NCBI GenBank assembly: GCA_021773135.1
Contig: JAJFKP010000027.1
Span: forward strand, 62,001 to 126,000
Length of the DNA stretch: 64,000 bases
Reading direction: 5' to 3'
From: Woeseiaceae bacterium
GTDB lineage: Bacteria; Pseudomonadota; Gammaproteobacteria; Steroidobacterales; Woeseiaceae
Below the pieces are notes generated by a model that saw nothing but the letters and a program-made list of their open reading frames with translations, ran no database searches and was not told the origin of the DNA. Position numbers and translations under genes: made by a program. Below, piece after piece: positions 42,837 through 54,294 of this stretch (its first letter is position 1; the number at the start of each line of letters is the position of its first letter).

Positions 42837-44696
42837 ATGGCACTTAAGAATTCTATCTACCGGCTCTTCTCGGCACTTTGGCGCGGCGCTGACGGGCTTC
42901 GAAAGATACTGCACCTGCTGGTCCTGCTCTTTATTTTCTCGATAATAATCAGTGCGTTGTCCTCGTCGACGCCGGTAGTCCCCAGCTCCGCTGCGCTCGT
43001 CATCAGTCCAGCAGGCACTATTGTCGAGGAACTTGCCGGTGATCCGTTCGATCGGGCGCTGGCGGAAATTCTTGGCGATGCGCCCGTGCAGACGCTGGTG
43101 AAGGATGTAGTGGACGGACTCGCATACGCCAAGGAAGACGATCGGATAACGGTGGTTGTCCTTGACCTTTCGGCGATGCCTGGCGGTGGGCTTAGCAAAC
43201 TCAAGCAAATTGCTGACGCCATACTTGACTACCGAGAATCAGGAAAAAAAGTCATTGCGACAGCGGATTATTTCGGCCAGGGGTCCTATTACCTGGCCTC
43301 CCATGCAGATGAAATTTATATGCATCCGGACGGTGCATTGGTTCTGAGCGGATTCGGTGCGTACCTGAATTTCTACAACAGCGCCCTGGAGAAATTAAAA
43401 ATTGACTGGAACATATTCCGTGTCGGCACCTACAAGGCTGCCGTCGAGCCGTTCATGCGCGATGACATGTCGGCGGAATATCGTGAGGCGCTGGGTGGCG
43501 TGCTGGACCAGCTGTGGGGGCAATACAAGTCGGATATCGAGCGCGCGCGCAAACTGGATGTGGGCACCATCGACGCTGTCCTCGGTAACCTTATTCAAAA
43601 TGTGGAAGCATCGAACGGAGACCTGGCACAACTGGCGCAATCGACCGGGTTTGTCGACAAGCTGGTTACGCGCGCCGAGCTGCGAGATATCGTTGTGGGC
43701 ATTGCAGGCAAAGCCGACGACGATGAGCAAGGCGATGAATATCCGTCTACGTCGCTGCGGGAATATTTGCAGCATATGCGACTGCTGAAAAGTGACACGA
43801 CCAAAGAAGAAAATATCGCGGTCGTCGTGGCCGTCGGTGAAATCATGAATGGCGTGCAGCCGCCAGGAACAATTGGTGGAGATTCGACGGCAAAATTACT
43901 GCGTAAGGCGCGACTGGATGAATCGGTCAAGGCAGTTGTTTTCAGAGTCGATAGTCCGGGCGGCAGCGCGTTCGCATCAGAAGTCATCCTGAACGAAATC
44001 GAGGCCATCAAGGACGCAGGCAAGCCGGTTGTTGTGTCGATGAGCAGTGTCGCCGCGTCGGGCGGCTACTGGGTTTCGATGGCGGCTGACAGTATCTATG
44101 CATCTCCCTACACGATTACCGGATCAATTGGCATCTTCGGCATGTTTCCGACATTCCAACGTTCGCTCGACACCCTGGGCATCTCAACTGACGGTGTCGG
44201 TACGACGACCTGGGCCGGGCAGCTGCGGCCCGACCGGGAGATGTCCGAGGATATGAAAGCGTTATTTCAGCTGTACATTAACAAGGGCTATGACGACTTT
44301 ATCTCCGGGGTAGCCGCCAATCGCGGCATGGACAAAGAAGCCGTCGATAGTATTGCTCAGGGCAGAATCTGGACTGGCAAAGATGCCTATGAAAACGGGC
44401 TCATCGATGGCATCGGCGATCTTGAAGATGCAATTGTTGCCGCTGCCGAGCTGGCGAGTCTTGGAACCGATGAGTACGGCCAAAAATACTTTGAACAGGA
44501 ACTCAGTCCCGGAGAACAGCTGGCCCTCGATCTCATGGCGGGCGTAAATACGCTCGGTCTGGACGTCGCTGTGTTCCGGAGAACGCCGACAACATTGGAT
44601 CGACTGGCTGGCGCAGTGGAGGAATCGTTATCGCCGCTGGTGCGTTTCAACGACCCTCGCGGCATTTACGCGCACTGCTTCTGCGACTTCAACTAA
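42837..44696 (+). CDS. sppA: Signal peptide peptidase SppA, 67K type
   Basis: 619 residues. Membrane-anchored serine protease (anchor about 20-45) that degrades cleaved signal peptides. The catalytic lysine is Lys200 in FRVGTYKAAVEPFMR and the nucleophile Ser407 in MSSVAASGGYW, close to their positions in E. coli SppA (209 and 409). Both tandem protease-fold halves are present. It is convergent with tdh, with only three bases between. Confidence 0.94.
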   Translation: MALKNSIYRLFSALWRGADGLRKILHLLVLLFIFSIIISALSSSTPVVPSSAALVISPAGTIVEELAGDPFDRALAEILGDAPVQTLVKDVVDGLAYAKEDDRITVVVLDLSAMPGGGLSKLKQIADAILDYRESGKKVIATADYFGQGSYYLASHADEIYMHPDGALVLSGFGAYLNFYNSALEKLKIDWNIFRVGTYKAAVEPFMRDDMSAEYREALGGVLDQLWGQYKSDIERARKLDVGTIDAVLGNLIQNVEASNGDLAQLAQSTGFVDKLVTRAELRDIVVGIAGKADDDEQGDEYPSTSLREYLQHMRLLKSDTTKEENIAVVVAVGEIMNGVQPPGTIGGDSTAKLLRKARLDESVKAVVFRVDSPGGSAFASEVILNEIEAIKDAGKPVVVSMSSVAASGGYWVSMAADSIYASPYTITGSIGIFGMFPTFQRSLDTLGISTDGVGTTTWAGQLRPDREMSEDMKALFQLYINKGYDDFISGVAANRGMDKEAVDSIAQGRIWTGKDAYENGLIDGIGDLEDAIVAAAELASLGTDEYGQKYFEQELSPGEQLALDLMAGVNTLGLDVAVFRRTPTTLDRLAGAVEESLSPLVRFNDPRGIYAHCFCDFN

Positions 44697-44699
44697 CAG

Positions 44700-45725
44700 T
44701 CAGTCCCAGCGCAGGATAATCTTGCCCGACTGACCGGACTCCATGAGTTCGAATGCTTCACGGAAATCGGCGAGCGGGAAGCGGTGCGTGATGATTGGTT
44801 CAATAGCGAGACCGCTCTGCAGCATGCTGGACATTTTGTACCACGTCTCGAACATCTCTCGCCCATAGATGCCCTTGATTTGCAGCCCCTTGAAGATGAT
44901 CTGGGTCCAGTCAATTGCCGTGTCGTCCGGCGGAATACCGAGTAGTGCGACCTTGCCGCCATGGTGCATTGATGCAAGCATGTCGCGGATCGCCTGTGGA
45001 TTGCCGGACATTTCCATGCCCACATCAAAGCCTTCTTCCATGCCGAGGTCATGCATGGTCTGTTCGATCGTGCCCTGTGTCACGTTCAATGCCACAGTCG
45101 CACCCATTTTTCTGGCCAGGTCGAGCCGATAGTCATTCACGTCGGTGATGACGACGTGCCGTGCACCGGCAAACCGCGCTATTGCAACCGCCATAATTCC
45201 AATCGGTCCGGCGCCGGTGATCAGGATATCTTCTCCAACCAGGTCGAATGACAATGCCGTGTGCGTCGCGTTGCCAAGCGGGTCGAGAATCGATGCCATT
45301 TCATCACTGATGGCATCCGGCAGCTTGAAGATGTTAAACGCGGGCACTGAGATGTAATCGGCAAACGCGCCAGCGCGATCAACGCCGATGCCCACTGTGT
45401 TCATGCACAGGTGGCGCCTGCCAGCGCGGCAGTTGCGGCAGACACCGCAGGTTACATGACCTTCCGCAGACACCCGATCGCCAATTCGGTAACCGCTGAC
45501 TTCTTCACCGCAGGCTACAATCTCGCCGGAGAACTCGTGTCCTACGGCAATCGGGACAGGGATGGTTCTGCTTGCCCAGTCATCCCATTTATAGATATGG
45601 ATATCGGTGCCGCAGATTGCGGTTCGACGAACTTTTATCAGGACATCGTTGTGCCCGATTTCAGGCTGATCGATTTCCTGCAGCCAGATACCTCTTTCTG
45701 CTTTTGCTTTCACCAGTGCGCGCAT
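44700..45725 (-). CDS. tdh: L-threonine 3-dehydrogenase
   Basis: 341 residues from ATG at 45725, the E. coli Tdh length. Zinc-dependent, NAD-linked: [14 protein letters not shown] (catalytic Zn Cys), [10 protein letters not shown], structural zinc [15 protein letters not shown], and [21 protein letters not shown] for NAD. It oxidises threonine to 2-amino-3-ketobutyrate, which Kbl (upstream, 10 nt) splits to glycine and acetyl-CoA. The frame opens at 45758, but the shorter start fits the family. Confidence 0.95.
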   Translation of the reverse strand: MRALVKAKAERGIWLQEIDQPEIGHNDVLIKVRRTAICGTDIHIYKWDDWASRTIPVPIAVGHEFSGEIVACGEEVSGYRIGDRVSAEGHVTCGVCRNCRAGRRHLCMNTVGIGVDRAGAFADYISVPAFNIFKLPDAISDEMASILDPLGNATHTALSFDLVGEDILITGAGPIGIMAVAIARFAGARHVVITDVNDYRLDLARKMGATVALNVTQGTIEQTMHDLGMEEGFDVGMEMSGNPQAIRDMLASMHHGGKVALLGIPPDDTAIDWTQIIFKGLQIKGIYGREMFETWYKMSSMLQSGLAIEPIITHRFPLADFREAFELMESGQSGKIILRWD

Positions 45726-45735
45726 GGTCATGGTC

Positions 45736-46935
45736 TCAGTGAATGATGCCCAGGTCACGGCCGACGTCGCCGAAGGCCTGGATTGCCTGGTCTATATCCT
45801 CAGGTGTCAGCCCCGCAGACATTTGGGTGCGAATGCGGGCTGCTCCTTTTGGCACGACCGGGAACGCGAACCCGATTACGTAAATTCCGTGGCTCATCAG
45901 CCTGTCGGCCATGTCGGTGGCCAGCCTTGCGTCACCGAGCATTACGGGAATGATCGGATGCTCGCCTGGTTTCAATTCGAATCCCATTGCGGTCATTCCC
46001 CGTCGGAAATGTGCTGCGTTCTCGTGTAATCGTTTTCTTAGTGAACTGTCTTCTTCGAGCAGATCGAGAACGGCAATGGACGTCGCGGCGATTGCAGGCG
46101 CCACCGAGTTGGAAAACAGGTATGGCCGTGACCGTTGTCGCAGCCAGCCGACGATTTCCCCGCGTCCGGAAGTGAAGCCGCCCGACGCGCCACCCAGTGC
46201 CTTGCCGAGCGTGCCGGTAATGATGTCGATTCGACCCATGACGTCATGGTATTGATGGGTGCCGCGTCCGGACTCTCCAACAAACCCGCTGGCGTGGCAG
46301 TCGTCGACCATTGTCAGAGCGCCATAGCGGTCGGCAAGATCACAGATGTCGGCGAGGTTGGCGATCGTGCCATCCATCGAGAATACGCCATCCGTCACAA
46401 TAAGCTTTTGTTGTGTTCCCGCCGCGCGCTTCAATTGCGCTTCCAGGTCGTTCATATCATTGTTCTGGTAGCGAAATCGCTGTGCTTTGCATAACCGAAT
46501 GCCGTCGATGATGCTGGCGTGATTGAGGGCGTCGCTGATCACCGCATCTTCGTCCGTCAGGAGTGTTTCAAACAATCCGCCGTTGGCATCGAAACAGGAC
46601 GGGTACAGGATCGTGTCTTCGGTGCCCAGGTACTGGCTGATTCTTGCCTCAAGTTCCTTGTGAATGGTTTGCGTGCCGCAAATGAATCTCACTGACGCCA
46701 TGCCGTAACCAAATTCATCCAGAGCACGGTGTGCCGCATCAATTACGGCCGGATGATTGGCAAGGCCCAGGTAATTGTTGGCGCAAAGATTAAGCACAGT
46801 GGAAGTGCTGCGGTCTCCGCGAACTTCAATGGTTGCCTGTTGGGGTCCGACGATGAGACGCTCGTGCTTGTAAAGGCCTTCGTCTTTGAGCGCCTCCGTT
46901 CTTGAAGCGAGCGTGGCAAGGAATTCATGGGGCAC
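45736..46935 (-). CDS. kbl: 2-amino-3-ketobutyrate CoA ligase
   Basis: 399 residues from a GTG at 46935 (frame open to 46965). PLP-dependent alpha-oxoamine synthase: [43 protein letters not shown], and the PLP lysine in [17 protein letters not shown]. Forms the threonine-to-glycine pathway with Tdh. Transcribed as kbl-tdh. Confidence 0.95.
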   Translation of the reverse strand: MPHEFLATLASRTEALKDEGLYKHERLIVGPQQATIEVRGDRSTSTVLNLCANNYLGLANHPAVIDAAHRALDEFGYGMASVRFICGTQTIHKELEARISQYLGTEDTILYPSCFDANGGLFETLLTDEDAVISDALNHASIIDGIRLCKAQRFRYQNNDMNDLEAQLKRAAGTQQKLIVTDGVFSMDGTIANLADICDLADRYGALTMVDDCHASGFVGESGRGTHQYHDVMGRIDIITGTLGKALGGASGGFTSGRGEIVGWLRQRSRPYLFSNSVAPAIAATSIAVLDLLEEDSSLRKRLHENAAHFRRGMTAMGFELKPGEHPIIPVMLGDARLATDMADRLMSHGIYVIGFAFPVVPKGAARIRTQMSAGLTPEDIDQAIQAFGDVGRDLGIIH

Positions 46936-47020
46936 AGGATTGCTCTCTGTCAGGAAAGGTCGCAAAGTATATCAGGACAGAACGCTGCTTCAGCGAACCG
47001 TGTCAGGTGGTTTTACGCTT

Positions 47021-47395
47021 ATGCGAATTGACAAGTGGTTATGGTTTACGCGGTTTTACAAAACCCGGGGCCTGGCGGGGAGTGCCGTTTCGGGCGGCCA
47101 TGTCAGGATCAATGACGCTCGTGCCAAGGCCGCAAACAGAGTCTCGGTTGGTGACAGAATTAGACTGGTCCGCGACCAACTGCAGTTTAACCTGGTGGTC
47201 GAAGCTATACCGACCCGGCGCGGGCCGGCCGCGGAAGCAAGCCGCTGTTACTCGGAGGATGAGGCGTCCGTGGCCTCCAGAAAGAAGATGCTCGCGGAAA
47301 TCAGTGCTGATCGACGCAGCATGCCACGCACACCGGGAAGGCCGGATAAGCATACCCAACGCAAGCTGCGGCAGCGCAATCGAGAGGCGGAGTGA
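47021..47395 (+). CDS. hslR: Heat shock protein 15, S4-domain RNA-binding protein
   Basis: 124 residues. S4 RNA-binding domain MRIDKWLWFTRFYKTRGLA with GGHVRINDARAK, then a basic C-terminal helix ending RKLRQRNREAE, as in Hsp15, which rescues stalled 50S subunits carrying nascent chains. AGGTGG is 11 nt upstream of the ATG. Convergent with sixA. Confidence 0.9.
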   Translation: MRIDKWLWFTRFYKTRGLAGSAVSGGHVRINDARAKAANRVSVGDRIRLVRDQLQFNLVVEAIPTRRGPAAEASRCYSEDEASVASRKKMLAEISADRRSMPRTPGRPDKHTQRKLRQRNREAE

Positions 47396-47442
47396 AATTG
47401 GCGGCACATCGAGTCGCGCGGACCTGGATGTTTCAGGTCTGC

Positions 47443-47940
47443 CTATGCCTGTTGCTTTTTCGGGTAGTTGTATTCGATCAGGTCCGCAGAGCGCCTGCCG
47501 CGAAGATCCCACGTATCCGTATCCACAAGCACGGCAACGAATGCTGCAGTCGGCATATTTGTCGTTAGTCCAGGCAGAAGCTCGTTGGCCAGATCGGTCA
47601 GCCCCGGATTGTGGCCAACAACGAGAATGCTGTTAAAGCCTTCGTCCTGGGTGGCAATGACGTCAAACAACTGCTGCAAGCCGGCATGGTAGAGATTTCT
47701 GTCTCGCTGTAAAAACTCCAGCGGATACGAAATTTCCCGGGCAAAAATTTTGGCCGTGCTCCAGGCGCGTTTTGCCGGACTACTCAGAATGAGCGATGGG
47801 CGAATGCCGGCAGCGCGCAGTCGATGTGCCATTTCCGGCGAATTTGTTCTGCCGCGTTCGTTTAGCGGCCGGTCGAAGTCGACGATTGTCGAATCATCCC
47901 AGCTCGATTTAGCGTGGCGCAATAGCGTGATGGTCTTCAT
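47443..47940 (-). CDS. sixA: SixA-type phosphohistidine phosphatase
   Basis: 165 residues. Histidine-phosphatase fold with LLRHAKSSWDD (RHA/G motif) and the second histidine in ILVVGHNPGLTDLANEL. SixA removes phosphate from HPt histidines, including PtsO in E. coli. Last gene after the SUF set, 14 nt from sufT; it may be transcribed with that operon, but a functional link is not known. Confidence 0.88.
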   Translation of the reverse strand: MKTITLLRHAKSSWDDSTIVDFDRPLNERGRTNSPEMAHRLRAAGIRPSLILSSPAKRAWSTAKIFAREISYPLEFLQRDRNLYHAGLQQLFDVIATQDEGFNSILVVGHNPGLTDLANELLPGLTTNMPTAAFVAVLVDTDTWDLRGRRSADLIEYNYPKKQQA

Positions 47941-47953
47941 GGCGCCCGCTATT

Positions 47954-48505
47954 TTACATCAGACCAGTCTGGAGTCTCGCTTCGTCAGACATCATGCCCT
48001 GGTTCCAGGGCGGATCGAAGACCAGGTCAACGCGCACGTCAGCAATCGTAGGAATTACCGCAATCTTCTCCTGCGCGTCCTGCACCAGGATCTCTCCCAT
48101 CCCACATCCTGGAGCCGTCAACGTCATATCGACGCTGACCGATCTGTCACCACTCGGGAGCGACTCGACATCGCACCGATAGATGAGTCCCAGGTCAACG
48201 ATGTTCACCGGAATTTCAGGGTCATAGCAGGTCTTCAATTGCGCCCAAATGACGGCTTCAATGTCTTCGTCGGTTGCGTTTTCCGGTATCGGTGGTGGTG
48301 GTACAGATTCCTTGCCCAGCGCATCTGCGTCGGCCCCCGAGATGCGGAACAGGTTTCCTTCGATATAGACAGTAAAGCTGCCGCCTAACGCCTGGGTGAT
48401 AAAGCCGGGTGTGCCTGCACGCAACGTGACGGTCTCCCCGGCAGGAATAATGACTGCGGTGACATCGCGTTCCAATGATATTGCTTCGTTCGTGTTTCCA
48501 AACAT
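47954..48505 (-). CDS. sufT: SufT-like Fe-S maturation protein (DUF59)
   Basis: 183 residues. The C-terminal two-thirds is a DUF59/MIP18 domain: VIWAQLKTCYDPEIPVNIVDLGLIYRCDV, then VDMTLTAPGCGMGEILVQDAQEKI. The extra N-terminal 80 residues (FGNTNEAISLERDVTAVIIPAGETVTL) are the SufT-specific barrel. SufT assists Fe-S maturation. It lies downstream of sufU in the SUF operon. Confidence 0.9.
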   Translation of the reverse strand: MFGNTNEAISLERDVTAVIIPAGETVTLRAGTPGFITQALGGSFTVYIEGNLFRISGADADALGKESVPPPPIPENATDEDIEAVIWAQLKTCYDPEIPVNIVDLGLIYRCDVESLPSGDRSVSVDMTLTAPGCGMGEILVQDAQEKIAVIPTIADVRVDLVFDPPWNQGMMSDEARLQTGLM

Positions 48506-48559
48506 TTTCAGGTCTCTGAGTTTCCCGGCGTGGCTCGATTACGCCAGCATCCTTTGTGT

Positions 48560-49036
48560 CTACTCTGTTGTTACCAGTCCGTTATCGCTGTTAATCGCCG
48601 AGGCCAGGGCGTGCCATGCGAGAGTCGCGCATTTGACGCGTGACGGAAAATCCCTGACACCCGCAAGGGACTTTAATTTGCCCAGGTCGGGGCCCGCAGC
48701 CGGCTCCTCATTGCCTGCGAGGAGCGTCCGAATGTCGTCTACAAACTTAAGTGCTGCAGCGCAATTGAGGCCCATGACGGTCTCGGTCAGCAATGATGCC
48801 GAGGCGACAGAAATGGCACACCCGGACCCTTCAAATGCGACAGCAGAAATCGTGCGATCTGCGTCTATGTTCAAATACAGCTTCAGTTTGTCCCCACACA
48901 ACGGATTGATGCCTTCCGCCGTGTGTGTGATGTCGTCCAGTTTGCCGAAATGCCGCGGGCTGCGCGCATGATCCAGTATCAGCTCTCGATACAGGTCTCG
49001 AAGTTCGTCCTGCGCTGGCGACGCTGCCACGATCAT
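48560..49036 (-). CDS. sufU: SufU-type Fe-S assembly protein
   Basis: 158 residues. NifU/IscU-fold with three cysteines: INPLCGDKL, FEGSGCAISVASASLL and PSRVKCATLAW. The insertion between the second and third cysteine (about residues 85-125) marks SufU rather than IscU. SufU passes sulfur from SufS or serves as scaffold. The 5-prime end overlaps sufS by 4 nt. No sufE is present, consistent with SufU taking its role. Confidence 0.92.
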   Translation of the reverse strand: MIVAASPAQDELRDLYRELILDHARSPRHFGKLDDITHTAEGINPLCGDKLKLYLNIDADRTISAVAFEGSGCAISVASASLLTETVMGLNCAAALKFVDDIRTLLAGNEEPAAGPDLGKLKSLAGVRDFPSRVKCATLAWHALASAINSDNGLVTTE

Positions 49037-50289
49037 GCAAATATTTTTCGAGCGGCGACGAGGGCAGTTACCAGCGCGTCTATATCGCTCTCAGTATTGT
49101 ACAGGGCAAGAGACGCACGTGCGGTTCCCGGAATCCCGAAATAGTCCATAACCGGCATCGCACAATGATGACCGGTGCGAATGGCAACTCCCTGATGATC
49201 CAGAATAGTGCCCACATCGTGTGGGTGAATATCGCCAAGCATGAATGATTGTACGCTGGCCTTGTTCGTTGCCGTGCCTATTAACCGTATACCCTCGATA
49301 TCGCTCAGCCGCGCCGTCATGTAGGCCAGTAGGTCCGCTTCATGCTCGGCTACGCGGGTCATTCCGGCGACCTGCAAATAATCAATTGCAGCGCCCAGTC
49401 CGACCGCGCCCGAGATATTGGGTGTGCCGGCTTCAAACTTGTAAGGAAGTTCGTTGTAAGTCGTGCCATCGAAATGCACTTCCAGGATCATGTCACCGCC
49501 GCCCTGGTAAGGCGGCATGTCCTCGAGCAGCCGTTCTTTGCCAAAGAGAATACCGATGCCTGTCGGGCCGAACATCTTGTGTCCGGAAAACGCATAAAAA
49601 TCGCAGTCCAGGTCCTGCACATCGACAGGCATGTGCGGAACGGCCTGCGCGCCATCGAGCAAAACCGGAATATCCAGTGAGTGCGCGTGCTGAATCAGGC
49701 TTTTTACCGGTAAGACGGTGCCAAGCGCGTTTGATACGTGCGCGATGGCAAGCATGCAAACATCTCCGTCAAGCAATCCCTTTACTTCATCGAGATCAAC
49801 CTGGCCGGCACTGTCGATCGATGCGACGACGAGTTCGGCACCCGTTTGTTCACACAGAATTTGCCACGGGACAATATTTGAGTGATGTTCCAGGTGCGTA
49901 ATAACGATGCGGTCCCCGGAAGACAGCGCAGGCCGGCAGTAGCTTTGCGCAACGAGGTTGATGCTCTCGGTCGTGCCGCGAGTGAATACAATTTCACTTC
50001 GACCGGTCGCATTGATGAAAGATACGACCTTGTCTCGCGCACCTTCGTACGCTTCAGTAGCGCGATGACTGAGCGTGTGTACGCCGCGATGGACATTGGC
50101 GTGGTCCTGTCGCTGGTAGGCCGCAACCGCGTCGATGACAGACACGGGTTGTTGAGACGACGCGGCGCTGTCGAGATAGACCAGAGGATGATTGTTAACC
50201 TCTTGATGCAGGGCAGGGAAGTCTGTTCGCCAGGCGGGCGCCGTCCCTGGCGTAGCTTCAGCCATCGTTCTGCCATGCAGCCCGGTCAT
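49033..50289 (-). CDS. sufS: Cysteine desulfurase SufS
   Basis: 418 residues. PLP enzyme that takes sulfur from cysteine. PLP lysine in FYAFSGHKMFGPTGIGIL and the sulfur-carrying cysteine in RTGHHCAMPVMDYFG near the C-terminus. FTRGTTESINLVA and HLEHHSNIVPWQ are further markers. Overlaps sufD and sufU by 4 nt each, so the SUF genes are tightly coupled. Confidence 0.95.
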   Translation of the reverse strand: MTGLHGRTMAEATPGTAPAWRTDFPALHQEVNNHPLVYLDSAASSQQPVSVIDAVAAYQRQDHANVHRGVHTLSHRATEAYEGARDKVVSFINATGRSEIVFTRGTTESINLVAQSYCRPALSSGDRIVITHLEHHSNIVPWQILCEQTGAELVVASIDSAGQVDLDEVKGLLDGDVCMLAIAHVSNALGTVLPVKSLIQHAHSLDIPVLLDGAQAVPHMPVDVQDLDCDFYAFSGHKMFGPTGIGILFGKERLLEDMPPYQGGGDMILEVHFDGTTYNELPYKFEAGTPNISGAVGLGAAIDYLQVAGMTRVAEHEADLLAYMTARLSDIEGIRLIGTATNKASVQSFMLGDIHPHDVGTILDHQGVAIRTGHHCAMPVMDYFGIPGTARASLALYNTESDIDALVTALVAARKIFA

Positions 50290-51587
50290 GTGGAATCGTC
50301 CCCAAGGAGTTCTGCCAGGCGTGCGTCCAGCAACTTCTGGACATACTCATGCGCCTCTTCGACGACCAGTGAAGAGAGAATCTCGGCAGCAAATGCACGG
50401 GTCAGCAGATGGTTCGCTTCGGCGACATCGAGACCCCGAGTGCGCAGATAGAAAAGCGACTTTTCATCCAGTTGCCCCACCGTTGCGCCGTGACTGCACT
50501 TGACATCGTCGGCGTAGATTTCCAGCTCCGGTTTGGTGTCTATTTCCGCTTTATCCGACAGCAGGAGGTTGTGATTCGCCTGGTTCGCGTCAGTGCCGTC
50601 AGCACCCTCGAAAACAATGGCCTGGCCGTTAAAGACGCCGCGCGCCTGTCCGGTCAGAATGCCGCGATAGATCTCTTTGCTGACCGCCGGGCCGACCCGG
50701 TGTTCAACGCGCGTATGGTTGTCGATGTGTTGTTTTCCAGAGCCCAGATAAAGCCCATGCAGATTTACGCTAGCTCCTGAGCCCACGATTCGTGCGATCA
50801 CATCGTTGCGGGTGAGTGCTCCCCCGAAGTCAAAGGCGTTATGGCTAAAAGTTGCTTCGGCCTGAACTTCGGCGATGAGGCGATGAGTGCCGATGTGCTC
50901 TTTGCCGCGATCCTGCAGGCGCAGGTGGTCGACCTGTGCCCCGGCTGCAAGGTCAATCTGGGTGACGGCATTGGTAAACTGGTTGCCATCGACTGCGGAC
51001 CGGGCAACCTCGATTACGCGTAGCGACGCGTTTTTACCGACATCGATGACAATACGAGTCTGTGATGTACGCAACGACGGGTCATCGATGAGCAAAATTC
51101 CAAGCGGGCGTTCAATTCGCAGGTCGGCGTCGACCCGAATGTGAATTCCATCTTCCAGCAGTGCCGCGTTAAATGCGGACAGCGCCGTGTCGATCGCGAT
51201 ATCAGGAAGATTTAAGCTGTCTGCAAGTGTCGATATCGTTAACCCATGTTGCAATTCAAGCGATTGCAGCTGAAGCGAATCAACCACTCCGTTACGCACG
51301 ATCAGCCAGGTCGCATCGATCTGCGCGGAAATCTCCTGCAAAGTTGCCTGGTTTTGCTGCGCGTTAACGTCGATGGTTGCGCTGGTGCGATACTCACTCA
51401 GCCAGTCATTGCTGGCGGTCGTGGCGGCCGACATATTCGTATACTTCCAGTCCTCGTCCCTGGTCGAGGGAAATCCCTCGTTCGAGAATAGCACTGCGGC
51501 GCGATTCCGAACCGGTGCCAGCTGGTCTGCGGGCAACGTTGCCACTGCGGCTTCGAACAACGCCTGATTGAGGACGACAGTATTCAT
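50286..51587 (-). CDS. sufD: Fe-S assembly protein SufD
   Basis: 433 residues. SufB/SufD superfamily beta-helix core: [48 protein letters not shown], and the C-terminal [25 protein letters not shown]. Works with SufB and SufC as the SufBC2D scaffold. Overlaps sufC by 4 nt. Confidence 0.93.
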   Translation of the reverse strand: MNTVVLNQALFEAAVATLPADQLAPVRNRAAVLFSNEGFPSTRDEDWKYTNMSAATTASNDWLSEYRTSATIDVNAQQNQATLQEISAQIDATWLIVRNGVVDSLQLQSLELQHGLTISTLADSLNLPDIAIDTALSAFNAALLEDGIHIRVDADLRIERPLGILLIDDPSLRTSQTRIVIDVGKNASLRVIEVARSAVDGNQFTNAVTQIDLAAGAQVDHLRLQDRGKEHIGTHRLIAEVQAEATFSHNAFDFGGALTRNDVIARIVGSGASVNLHGLYLGSGKQHIDNHTRVEHRVGPAVSKEIYRGILTGQARGVFNGQAIVFEGADGTDANQANHNLLLSDKAEIDTKPELEIYADDVKCSHGATVGQLDEKSLFYLRTRGLDVAEANHLLTRAFAAEILSSLVVEEAHEYVQKLLDARLAELLGDDST

Positions 51588-52345
51588 CCCGCCGCAGCCT
51601 CACGGATCCACTCGTACCCTTTTTCTTCGAGTTCCAGCGCCAGCGACTTGTCACCGGAGCGCGCGATTTTTCCATCCGACAGCACGTGTACAAAATCCGG
51701 TTCAACGTAATCGAGCAGACGTTGATAGTGTGTGACCAGCACAATTGCGCGAGCTGGATCACGTAGTGCATTAACGCCTGCCGCAACAGCCTTCAGCGCA
51801 TCGATGTCCAGCCCGGAATCCGTTTCGTCGAGGATTGCCAGCTCCGGTTCAAGCATTGCCATTTGCAGTATCTCGTTACGTTTCTTCTCTCCGCCCGAGA
51901 ACCCCTCGTTTACGCCGCGATTGAGAAACACAGGATCCATGCCCAGGTCGCTCATTTTCTTGCGGGCGAGCTGCAGGAATTCAAAGGCGTCGATTTCTGC
52001 CAGGCCGTTGTGGCGGCGTTTCGCATTAAGCGCCGCTTTCAGCAGGTAGGCGTTGTTCACGCCCGGGATCTCTACCGGATACTGGAAGCCAAGAAAGATG
52101 CCGCGGCGCGCCCGTTCCTCCGGTTCATACTCGAGGAGATCCTCGCCTTTGTACGAAACGGTGCCCGCGGATACTCTGTAATCGGCATGCCCGGCGATGA
52201 CCTGGGCCAGCGTGCTCTTGCCGGATCCGTTCGGCCCCATTATCGCGTGAATTTCGCCCGAGTTGACCGTGAGATCAAGCCCGTTAAGGATCTGGGTCTC
52301 GCCGATTCCGGCATGCAAATTATTGATTTCTAACATATTGCTCAT
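51584..52345 (-). CDS. sufC: Fe-S assembly ATPase SufC
   Basis: 253 residues. ABC ATPase: Walker [20 protein letters not shown], signature [15 protein letters not shown], Walker [17 protein letters not shown]. Provides ATPase activity to the SufBCD complex. Confidence 0.96.
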   Translation of the reverse strand: MSNMLEINNLHAGIGETQILNGLDLTVNSGEIHAIMGPNGSGKSTLAQVIAGHADYRVSAGTVSYKGEDLLEYEPEERARRGIFLGFQYPVEIPGVNNAYLLKAALNAKRRHNGLAEIDAFEFLQLARKKMSDLGMDPVFLNRGVNEGFSGGEKKRNEILQMAMLEPELAILDETDSGLDIDALKAVAAGVNALRDPARAIVLVTHYQRLLDYVEPDFVHVLSDGKIARSGDKSLALELEEKGYEWIREAAAG

Positions 52346-52353
52346 GAGCTGTT

Positions 52354-53802
52354 TTATCCTACAGCGCCTTCGAGACTCACGTTCAGCAGTGCCTGGGCCT
52401 CGACGGCGAATTCCATGGGGAGTTGCTTGAAGACATCTTTACAGAAGCCATTCACAATCATGTTGACGGCGTCTTCTTCAGAAATGCCGCGTTGCCGGCA
52501 GTAAAAGAGCTGGTCGGCCGAGATTTTTGACGTCGTTGCCTCATGCTCGATTTTCGCTGTCGGGTTTTTGATTTCCATGTAAGGGAATGTATGCGCGCCA
52601 CATTCCTTGCCAATGAGCAACGAGTCGCACTGTGCGTGATTTCTTGCGCCGCTCGCTTGCGGCAACACCCGAACCAATCCCCGGTACGACTGCTGCGCAC
52701 GACCGGCAGATATTCCCTTGCTGACAATCGTGCTGGTCGTGTTTCGTCCGATATGGATCATCTTGGTGCCGGTATCGGCCTGCTGCATATTGTTGGTTAC
52801 CGCGACAGAATAGAATTCACCGACCGAATTCTCACCGCGCAGAATGCAACTTGGATATTTCCACGTAATCGCTGACCCGGTTTCGACCTGCGTCCAGGAA
52901 ATTTTGGAACTAGCACCGCGACAGTCACCACGCTTCGTAACGAAATTGTAGATACCGCCTTTGCCTTCTTCATCTCCCGGATACCAGTTCTGCACCGTCG
53001 AGTACTTTATTTCTGCATCCTTGAGCGCGACCAGTTCGACAACAGCAGCATGCAGCTGGTTCTCATCACGCATTGGTGCCGTGCAGCCTTCCAGGTAACT
53101 CACATGACTGCCTTCGTCGGCAACGATCAGCGTGCGTTCAAATTGTCCGGTATTCGCAGCGTTAATGCGGAAGTAGGTCGACAGTTCCATCGGACAACGG
53201 ACACCCTTCGGAATGTAGACGAACGATCCGTCGCTGAATACGGCGGAATTTAGCGCAGCAAAGTAGTTGTCCCGACGCGGCACGACTGAGCCCAGGTATT
53301 TCTTTATCAGCTCCGGGTGTTCCATTACCGCCTCGGAAAATGGACAGAAGATGACACCCGCATCATTCAGTTTTTCTTTGAAAGTCGTTGCAACCGACAC
53401 ACTATCGAATACGGCGTCGACGGCGACACCCGCCAGCCTTGCCCGCTCGTGCAACGGGATGCCGAGCTTGTCATAGGTTTCCAGCAGCTTTGGATCGACG
53501 TCGGCGAGGCTCTGCGGTTTGTCTTTGTCAGATTTCGGCGCCGCGAAATAGGATATTTCCTGGTAGTCAATTTTCGGGTAGTGCAGGTGTGCCCACTCCG
53601 GTTCCTGCATCGTCAGCCAGTGTCGGTACGCCTTCAGGCGCCATTCGAGCATGAATTCCGGCTCGTTCTTGCGCGCTGAAATCGCCCGAATTACGTCCTC
53701 GTCAAGGCCCGGCGGCAGCGAGTCAGTTTCAATGTCGGTGACAAAGCCGTGCTCATAGCGGCGGTTGACGAGCGAATCGAGGTTGCTTGGATCAGTAGAC
53801 AT
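52354..53802 (-). CDS. sufB: Fe-S assembly protein SufB
   Basis: 482 residues. SufB core with [65 protein letters not shown] and the C-terminal [20 protein letters not shown] at 53802 ([11 protein letters not shown]) with AAAGG 8 nt upstream; the frame is open to 53868 inside the regulator gene. It starts 4 nt after the regulator stop. Confidence 0.95.
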   Translation of the reverse strand: MSTDPSNLDSLVNRRYEHGFVTDIETDSLPPGLDEDVIRAISARKNEPEFMLEWRLKAYRHWLTMQEPEWAHLHYPKIDYQEISYFAAPKSDKDKPQSLADVDPKLLETYDKLGIPLHERARLAGVAVDAVFDSVSVATTFKEKLNDAGVIFCPFSEAVMEHPELIKKYLGSVVPRRDNYFAALNSAVFSDGSFVYIPKGVRCPMELSTYFRINAANTGQFERTLIVADEGSHVSYLEGCTAPMRDENQLHAAVVELVALKDAEIKYSTVQNWYPGDEEGKGGIYNFVTKRGDCRGASSKISWTQVETGSAITWKYPSCILRGENSVGEFYSVAVTNNMQQADTGTKMIHIGRNTTSTIVSKGISAGRAQQSYRGLVRVLPQASGARNHAQCDSLLIGKECGAHTFPYMEIKNPTAKIEHEATTSKISADQLFYCRQRGISEEDAVNMIVNGFCKDVFKQLPMEFAVEAQALLNVSLEGAVG

Positions 53803-53806
53803 AGGC

Positions 53807-54268
53807 TTAACCTTTACGCTCCACGTGTATCGGGGTTCCGGCCAGCTCAAATCGCGGCACTGGCGCACGGGCCCGCTGTAACTCGGTCAAATTAATTTCC
53901 TGCAGGGCCCGCCTGATGGCGACGTTTATGCGCTGCCAGGCGTTACCAACACTACAGACCGACTCCAGATCGCAATGGCTGTCTGTCGCGCTGCATTCGG
54001 TAATGGATACCGGCCCTTCCAGCGCGTCGATAATCTCGGCGGCACTGATTCTGGCTGCATCCCGGGCGAGTCTGTAGCCGCCCTGGGCGCCGCGTCCTGA
54101 CGCAACCAATTTCGCCTTAGTCAATGATTTCAATAACTTGCTGACAGTTGGCAGGTTTATTCCGGTTGCAGCAGCAACTTCCGCTGCGCTCATGAGTTCG
54201 GCCTCTCTGGCTGGCAAATGAGCGAGAACCAGGGTGCCGTAGTCGGTCAGTCTGCTGATGCGTAGCAC
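53807..54268 (-). CDS. Rrf2-family SUF operon regulator
   Basis: 153 residues. Rrf2/IscR-type winged helix: [40 protein letters not shown], and [15 protein letters not shown]. Three cysteines in [18 protein letters not shown] are placed as the [2Fe-2S] ligands of IscR. It is first in the SUF operon and very likely senses Fe-S status and controls it through the site at 54295-54311. GTG start with GGAG about 9 nt upstream. Confidence 0.92.
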   Translation of the reverse strand: MLRISRLTDYGTLVLAHLPAREAELMSAAEVAAATGINLPTVSKLLKSLTKAKLVASGRGAQGGYRLARDAARISAAEIIDALEGPVSITECSATDSHCDLESVCSVGNAWQRINVAIRRALQEINLTELQRARAPVPRFELAGTPIHVERKG

Positions 54269-54294
54269 CTTAATTTCTCCGTCAGGAATAAAAG

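Noticed and set aside
49245-49901. 218-codon plus frame opposite sufS
   Set aside because: Arginine- and proline-rich composition typical of an antisense shadow in GC-rich DNA; sufS is certain.
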